This document shows, one piece after another, positions 60,208 to 64,000 of a DNA stretch of 64,000 nucleotides. A program made the translations under genes and the position numbers. Positions within the stretch are counted from its first letter, which is position 1. Every line of letters begins with the position of its first letter. The notes beneath the pieces were generated by a model. That model worked only from the letters and a program-made list of their open reading frames with translations. It was not told the DNA's origin and did no database searches. Location of the stretch: positions 124,001 to 188,000 of the forward strand of contig JAMLHW010000001.1 in NCBI GenBank assembly GCA_023954475.1, given 5' to 3'. The stretch comes from Anaerolineae bacterium (GTDB lineage Bacteria > Chloroflexota > Anaerolineae > Promineifilales > Promineifilaceae).

Positions 60208-61383
60208 ATGAACAAACGCATGTTAATGATTTCAATTGGTTTGCTGGCCCTCGCTGTGGCGGCCATCGCGTTCGCGCAGAGCCGGTCAGCCGGTGCGTCT
60301 ACAGCCTTTCCGGGCGGCAGTGCCGCCGTCGTTCTGGCTCAGGATGACGATTCGGCCGAAGACGAAGACGCAACCACAGATGACGGTACTGAGGCAGACG
60401 CAGCCACTGACGACAGTGCCGACGCTGATGCTGCTACTACCGGCGCAGATGGCGATGCAGACGCCACGTTCACGCCGCCGGTGAAGGCATTTGCCAACGT
60501 CGATCTAAACGCCGGTTTTCTGCTAGACCCTTATTTGCTGCGCGTGCTGGGCGGCGGCTTGCAATCCGCAGCTGATCTCGACGCGGCATGTTCTGGCTAC
60601 GTGCCGGCATCGCCCAATGCGACGCTCAACTGGACAGGCACATCCGAAGCGTTGAGTGTCTATATCTACAGCGATGCAGACCCTGTACTGGTGATTGAGA
60701 CTCCCGACGGCGAATTCCTGTGCAATGATGACGCCGGAGCGCTGGTGCTCGATCCATTGGTCACGATAGAAGCGCCGACAGAAGGTACTTACAACATTTA
60801 TGTCGGTTCGGCCGATTTGGGCGACTTTTACGCCGGTTTTCTCGTGATGACAGAATTGACTGCCGATCTTGGCTCACTCGATTTGATGCCTTTGCTCGAC
60901 CGACGCGATGCGCCCATCATCGACACCGAAGCCGTTGCCGCTGCATTGCAATTCGATATTGAGCCGATCTTCGGCACTGTTGCAATTAGCCCCGGTTTTG
61001 ACCCCGTCGAAGCGATTGTCGCGGGTGGTGGCGCGATTCCAATCCACAATTTGTCGTTTGTCGACGAAACGTGCGCCGGTTTTGCCAGCATCGTGCCGTC
61101 CTACGCCTTCACCTGGTCGGGTAACGGCAGCGGTTTGACCGTTTTCCTTGAAGCGCAAGCCGATGCAGCCCTGGTCATCCGCACACCGAATGGTGAAATC
61201 GTGTGCAGTGACAATGTTTCGGCCGATAATTTCAATCCGTCAGTCGATATTCCCAATCCGGCAGAAGGTGAATACGACATCTACATTGCTGCGCCGACGT
61301 TCAACGACGTCATTCCCGGCGTGCTGACCATTACCGCTGAACCGAACGCCGCGCCATCCGCACCGGCCTCGGATTCCGACTAA
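60208..61383 (+). CDS. Exported protein with acidic linker and two tandem beta domains
   Basis: 391 residues. N-terminal signal peptide with cleavage likely after AFAQS, then an Asp/Ala/Thr-rich linker (about 48-90). Two repeats of about 145 residues follow: each has CSGY or CAGF, a W-S/T-G strand, ADPVLVIETPDGEFLCNDDA or the matching ADAALVIRTPNGEIVCSDNV, a PSVDIPNP-like loop and EGEYDIYIAAP. The fold is probably a pre-peptidase C-terminal-like beta sandwich with one disulfide. Function unknown; strong ribosome-binding site CAGGAG. 19 bp ahead of the LysM gene. Confidence 0.8.
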   Translation: MNKRMLMISIGLLALAVAAIAFAQSRSAGASTAFPGGSAAVVLAQDDDSAEDEDATTDDGTEADAATDDSADADAATTGADGDADATFTPPVKAFANVDLNAGFLLDPYLLRVLGGGLQSAADLDAACSGYVPASPNATLNWTGTSEALSVYIYSDADPVLVIETPDGEFLCNDDAGALVLDPLVTIEAPTEGTYNIYVGSADLGDFYAGFLVMTELTADLGSLDLMPLLDRRDAPIIDTEAVAAALQFDIEPIFGTVAISPGFDPVEAIVAGGGAIPIHNLSFVDETCAGFASIVPSYAFTWSGNGSGLTVFLEAQADAALVIRTPNGEIVCSDNVSADNFNPSVDIPNPAEGEYDIYIAAPTFNDVIPGVLTITAEPNAAPSAPASDSD

Positions 61384-61401
61384 CACAGGAGGACGTTAAT
61401 C

Positions 61402-62172
61402 ATGAAAAAAGCATTGATTGTATTCGCAGCGCTGTTCGTCGCCATGATGCTGCTTGTGGGCAGCACACCCAATTCGGCCGAAGCGCAAACCGCCACCACC
61501 ACAGGTGGCAGCAATGTCGTTTACCAGAATTATGTCGTGCAGTCAGGTGATTCACTGGCCAAAATTGCACGCGATTTCTGCACAACTTGGCAGGAAATCT
61601 ACTATCTCAACAGCAACGTGATCGGCAGCGATCCCAATGTCCTCGAACCGGGAACCGTCTTGCTCGTACCCAATCGCTGCGCCAGTTGTTACTACGATCA
61701 GGGCGCAACCATGGGTGCCAATGGCCCTGTCAGCGGCAATGTCTACACCGTTGTTCAGGGTGACACACTCTATTCAATTGCAACGCGCTTTGGTATGAGT
61801 GTTGAGACGTTGTCGGCAGCTAATGGCATTACCGACCCGACAAAACTCACTGTTGGTCAGAAGTTGATCATCCCCAGCATGTGCAACACGACACCGCCGA
61901 CCACGCCGCCGACGAGCGATGTGGCGGCAACGCGTTCGTTTGCACCGGGCCAATGTCTGCTCATTCCGAAGAGCGGTGCACCCGGTTACAACTATCCCAA
62001 CGGCGTGCAAACGACCACATTTGGTTCCGGCGGCAGTTATTACGCCATCCAGGGCGTGCGCCTGAACAGTGGGCAATCTTGGTACATGATCGAAACTGAT
62101 CCGGGATCGGGCAATGCGCCGGTCTGGGTCAAGGACAGCGATGTAGCCAAGTCGGGTGACTGTAACGTTTAG
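61402..62172 (+). CDS. Exported LysM-domain protein
   Basis: 256 residues. Signal peptide (about 1-29), LysM 1 (YVVQSGDSLAKIARDFCTTW through VLLVPNRC), LysM 2 (YTVVQGDTLYSIATRFGMSV through KLIIPSMC), a Thr/Pro-rich linker and a C-terminal SH3-like domain ending APVWVKDSDVAKSGDCNV. LysM binds peptidoglycan or other N-acetylglucosamine polymers, so it is probably wall-associated. No catalytic domain. Follows the duplicated beta-domain gene in one probable operon (CAGGAGG before the ATG). Confidence 0.9.
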   Translation: MKKALIVFAALFVAMMLLVGSTPNSAEAQTATTTGGSNVVYQNYVVQSGDSLAKIARDFCTTWQEIYYLNSNVIGSDPNVLEPGTVLLVPNRCASCYYDQGATMGANGPVSGNVYTVVQGDTLYSIATRFGMSVETLSAANGITDPTKLTVGQKLIIPSMCNTTPPTTPPTSDVAATRSFAPGQCLLIPKSGAPGYNYPNGVQTTTFGSGGSYYAIQGVRLNSGQSWYMIETDPGSGNAPVWVKDSDVAKSGDCNV

Positions 62173-62219
62173 CGTAAAAGGGGTGGCCATCTGGTCGCCC
62201 CTGAGACGACGGTCAAACG

Positions 62220-63398
62220 GTGTTGGGTTCGCTGCGTTTGCACTGCCTTGGACTGCTTGTGATGCTGCTGCTCGTTACGGCAGCATGTCAGTCGGAGCAG
62301 GAGTTGCTGCAAGGCCCTTCGGCCGAACCCGTGACAGCGATTGCGCTTGAACCCATCGCTACCGGATTAAAACGACCGGTTGCCGCCGCACATGTGGGCG
62401 GTGACCGGTTTTTTGTTGCCGAGAAAGACGGTCTCGTGCGCATTGTCGCCGGCGGCGTGGTTTTACCGGAACCGCTGCTCGATTTGCGTGACCGCATCGC
62501 TACCGACGGTAGTGAGCGTGGCTTGCTCGGTTTGGCGGCACACCCCGATTTTGCGTCCAATGGTCGGCTCTATGTCGTTTTTACCAATCTGGACGGCGAT
62601 ACGGAGATTGTGAGATTTGTGGTTTCGGCCGAAAATCCTGACTACGCCGATCCGGACAGCGCCCGACTGATTCTCTTTGTCGAGCAGCCGTTTGGCAATC
62701 ACAACGGCGGCCAACTGCTGTTTGGTCCGGACGGCTATCTCTACATCGGCCTCGGTGACGGTGGCGCAGTAGGCGACCCGTTCCACAATGCGCAAGACCC
62801 AGGCACGCTGCTCGGCGCGATTCTGCGCCTCGATGTAGACGAACAGGAACCTTACACCATTCCGCCGGACAATCCTTTTGTCGCTGAGCGCCGTGCGCGT
62901 GGGGAAGTGTGGGCCATTGGATTGCGCAATCCGTGGTCGTTTGGTTTTGACCGGGTGACCGGTGACTTGTACATCGGCGATGTCGGTCAGGAAGGGCCGG
63001 AAGAGATCAACGCGCAATCGGCCGAACAGAGCGGTGTCAACTACGGCTGGCCGATTCTGGAAGGGTCGCGTTGCTACGAGGCTGAGCGGTGTCGTTCACG
63101 CGGTCTGCAGCCGCCCATTTTCGAATACCCGCACAGCGACGGGTGCGCCGTTGTCGGTGGGCGCGTCTATCGCGGCACACAATTCCCCGCGCTGACCGGC
63201 AACTATTTCTTTGCCGACTACTGCCTGGGAAGAATCTGGACACTGCGCACCGATCCTGTTACGATGAAGTGGCAGCGTACACTGGTCTACGAACTGACGT
63301 CGCCGTTGTCGAATTTCGTCGAGAGCGCCGACGGTGAACTGTTTGTTCTCGACTATGGCGACGGTATACTCTACCAAATTCAGGCGGCGCAACCGTAA
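62220..63398 (+). CDS. PQQ-dependent sugar dehydrogenase-like lipoprotein (paralogue of the 25-kb gene)
   Basis: 392 residues from GTG at 62220. Signal peptide with lipobox LLVTAAC. Propeller motifs ERGLLGLAAHPDF, NHNGGQLLFGPDGYLYIGLG (catalytic His region), GLRNPWSFGFDRVTGDLYIG and DVGQEGPEEIN are clear and closer to the sGDH/Hhip consensus than in the 25-kb paralogue. Probably oxidises a sugar outside the cytoplasm. 47 bp after the LysM gene. Confidence 0.87.
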   Translation: MLGSLRLHCLGLLVMLLLVTAACQSEQELLQGPSAEPVTAIALEPIATGLKRPVAAAHVGGDRFFVAEKDGLVRIVAGGVVLPEPLLDLRDRIATDGSERGLLGLAAHPDFASNGRLYVVFTNLDGDTEIVRFVVSAENPDYADPDSARLILFVEQPFGNHNGGQLLFGPDGYLYIGLGDGGAVGDPFHNAQDPGTLLGAILRLDVDEQEPYTIPPDNPFVAERRARGEVWAIGLRNPWSFGFDRVTGDLYIGDVGQEGPEEINAQSAEQSGVNYGWPILEGSRCYEAERCRSRGLQPPIFEYPHSDGCAVVGGRVYRGTQFPALTGNYFFADYCLGRIWTLRTDPVTMKWQRTLVYELTSPLSNFVESADGELFVLDYGDGILYQIQAAQP

Positions 63399-63449
63399 AA
63401 CGGGTTGCGTTAACCCGTTCTGCAGACAAGCTGTCTGCGCTACCAAACT

Positions 63450-63974
63450 ATGAGTGATTCAGATCGGCCGATTTTTCGCGAAGTACAGTATATCCGCAGC
63501 GTCTGGTGGATTATGTTGCTCGTCTATGCCATTGCTGCGTTGATGTGGTGGGGGTTTATCGAACAAATCATTCTCGGCCAGCCGTGGGGTAGTAATCCCG
63601 GTCCGGACTGGATGATATGGTTGTTCTGGATTTTTATCGGCATTGGTTTTCCGGTGATCTTCAACCTGATTCGCTTAACGGTTGCTGTGTGGCCGGATAG
63701 AGTCGTAGCACAATATCGGCCGATACATACACGCGTCATTCCCTATACCGAAATTGAATCGATCACCGCCCACAATTATAAACCGGTACGCGATTATGGC
63801 GGCTGGGGCATAAAAGGCTGGTCGGGCAAGCGCATTGCCTACAATGTGAAAGGCAAGAGCGGCGTCGAGCTGATGCTGACCGATGACCGATCGGTCATGT
63901 TGGGATCGCAGGATGCAAACCGGCTGGCGTTTGCGATCGAGGAACAGTGGCACCACTCACGCGCCGGAGGTTGA
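63450..63974 (+). CDS. Membrane protein with two TM segments and PH-like tail (possibly DUF6141)
   Basis: 174 residues: two transmembrane helices (about 19-40 and 56-80), then a soluble beta-rich domain (PDRVVAQYRPIHTRVIPYTE, KRIAYNVKGKSGVELMLTDD) like a bacterial PH/bPH2 domain. REVQYIRSVWWIMLL and YGGWGIKG recall DUF6141, though I cannot confirm the name. Function unknown. The window ends 26 bp after its stop. Confidence 0.7.
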   Translation: MSDSDRPIFREVQYIRSVWWIMLLVYAIAALMWWGFIEQIILGQPWGSNPGPDWMIWLFWIFIGIGFPVIFNLIRLTVAVWPDRVVAQYRPIHTRVIPYTEIESITAHNYKPVRDYGGWGIKGWSGKRIAYNVKGKSGVELMLTDDRSVMLGSQDANRLAFAIEEQWHHSRAGG

Positions 63975-64000
63975 GTCTACCGAAGCTCCTTCGCGGCGGC

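Larger units (their letters stand above)
182..63723. repeat. Dispersed highly iterated palindrome TCGGCCGA (window-wide)
   Basis: About 105-110 copies counted by eye, from 182-189 to 63716-63723, roughly one per 600 bp, mostly extended as TTCGGCCGAA or ATCGGCCGAT. Copies lie in genes of both strands and between genes. In coding DNA they appear as Ser-Ala-Glu/Asp, Ile/Phe-Gly-Arg or Arg-Pro. None is found across the tRNA array (about 21291-23994) or between about 48161 and 50552. The distribution resembles HIP1 (GCGATCGC) of cyanobacteria, with a different sequence. Confidence 0.9.

Noticed and set aside
182-63723. TCGGCCGA as an uptake signal sequence or restriction-site artefact
   Set aside because: Uptake sequences (Neisseria, Pasteurellaceae) are not palindromic and restriction sites tend to be avoided rather than enriched; a HIP1-like repeat fits better, although the mechanism is unknown.

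Overview
The window looks like chromosomal DNA of a free-living bacterium, most likely Chloroflexota (Anaerolineae/Caldilineae-like). That placement is inferred from gene content: an acyl-CoA-binding protein, many exported lipoproteins with built-in duplications, DUF3179 and PQQ-type sugar dehydrogenases, an N-terminal-LuxR ATPase regulator and a NuoE/NuoF-fused formate dehydrogenase subunit. It was not tested by phylogeny. I see no rRNA genes, CRISPR array, prophage or intact transposase. The window is saturated with one octamer palindrome, TCGGCCGA: about 105-110 copies by eye in 64 kb, where chance predicts about one. This resembles the HIP1 repeat of cyanobacteria.

Layout. 0-7.4 kb: a minus-strand branched-chain amino acid (Liv) ABC operon whose binding protein is a tandem fusion of two complete binding domains. 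7.4-16.7 kb: a lone RQC domain, flotillin plus NfeD, prepilin-peptidase-like and AI-2E-like membrane proteins, ProC, a PhaR/phasin/SRPBCC group and a DUF3179 lipoprotein. 16.7-24.6 kb: an RNA-centred island with RtcB RNA ligase, endonuclease III, an HNH nuclease, a TROVE/Ro60 (Rsr) protein and, directly upstream of rsr on the same strand, a dense array of 20 tRNA genes plus two aberrant tRNA-like elements. A promoter and two terminators that enclose no ORF lie just before the array. 24.6-43.8 kb: ACBP, sugar dehydrogenase, MutS, Na+/H+ antiporter, DapA-family enzyme, a protease-like lipoprotein that seems to have lost its catalytic residues, racemase, DUF4037, MFS exporter, MobA, a tandem OsmC lipoprotein, three small proteins and a STAND-type regulator. 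43.8-50.5 kb: a decaying formate dehydrogenase locus. The NuoE-NuoF-like and ferredoxin-like subunits are intact, while fdhD and the molybdopterin subunit are frameshifted, and small DUF4160/DUF2442 and four-helix-bundle genes are interspersed. 50.5-64 kb: orphan histidine kinase, RluD-type pseudouridine synthase, LspA, two methyltransferases, 5'-nucleotidase lipoprotein, SDR, GT-C glycosyltransferase and a run of exported proteins (duplicated beta-domain protein, LysM protein, second sugar dehydrogenase).

How the genes fit together. The clearest candidate for an under-described system is the RtcB / Rsr / tRNA-array island. An RNA ligase that repairs cleaved tRNA, a Ro60 RNA-chaperone homologue and a near-complete but structurally deviant set of tRNAs sit together, with tRNA-like RNAs next to rsr that could be its Y RNA partners. 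A plausible reading is tRNA repair or replacement under stress or anticodon-nuclease attack; this is inference. A second theme is exported lipoproteins built by internal duplication (LivK, OsmC, the 60.2-kb protein). A third is promoters placed so close to the start codon that the mRNAs should be leaderless.
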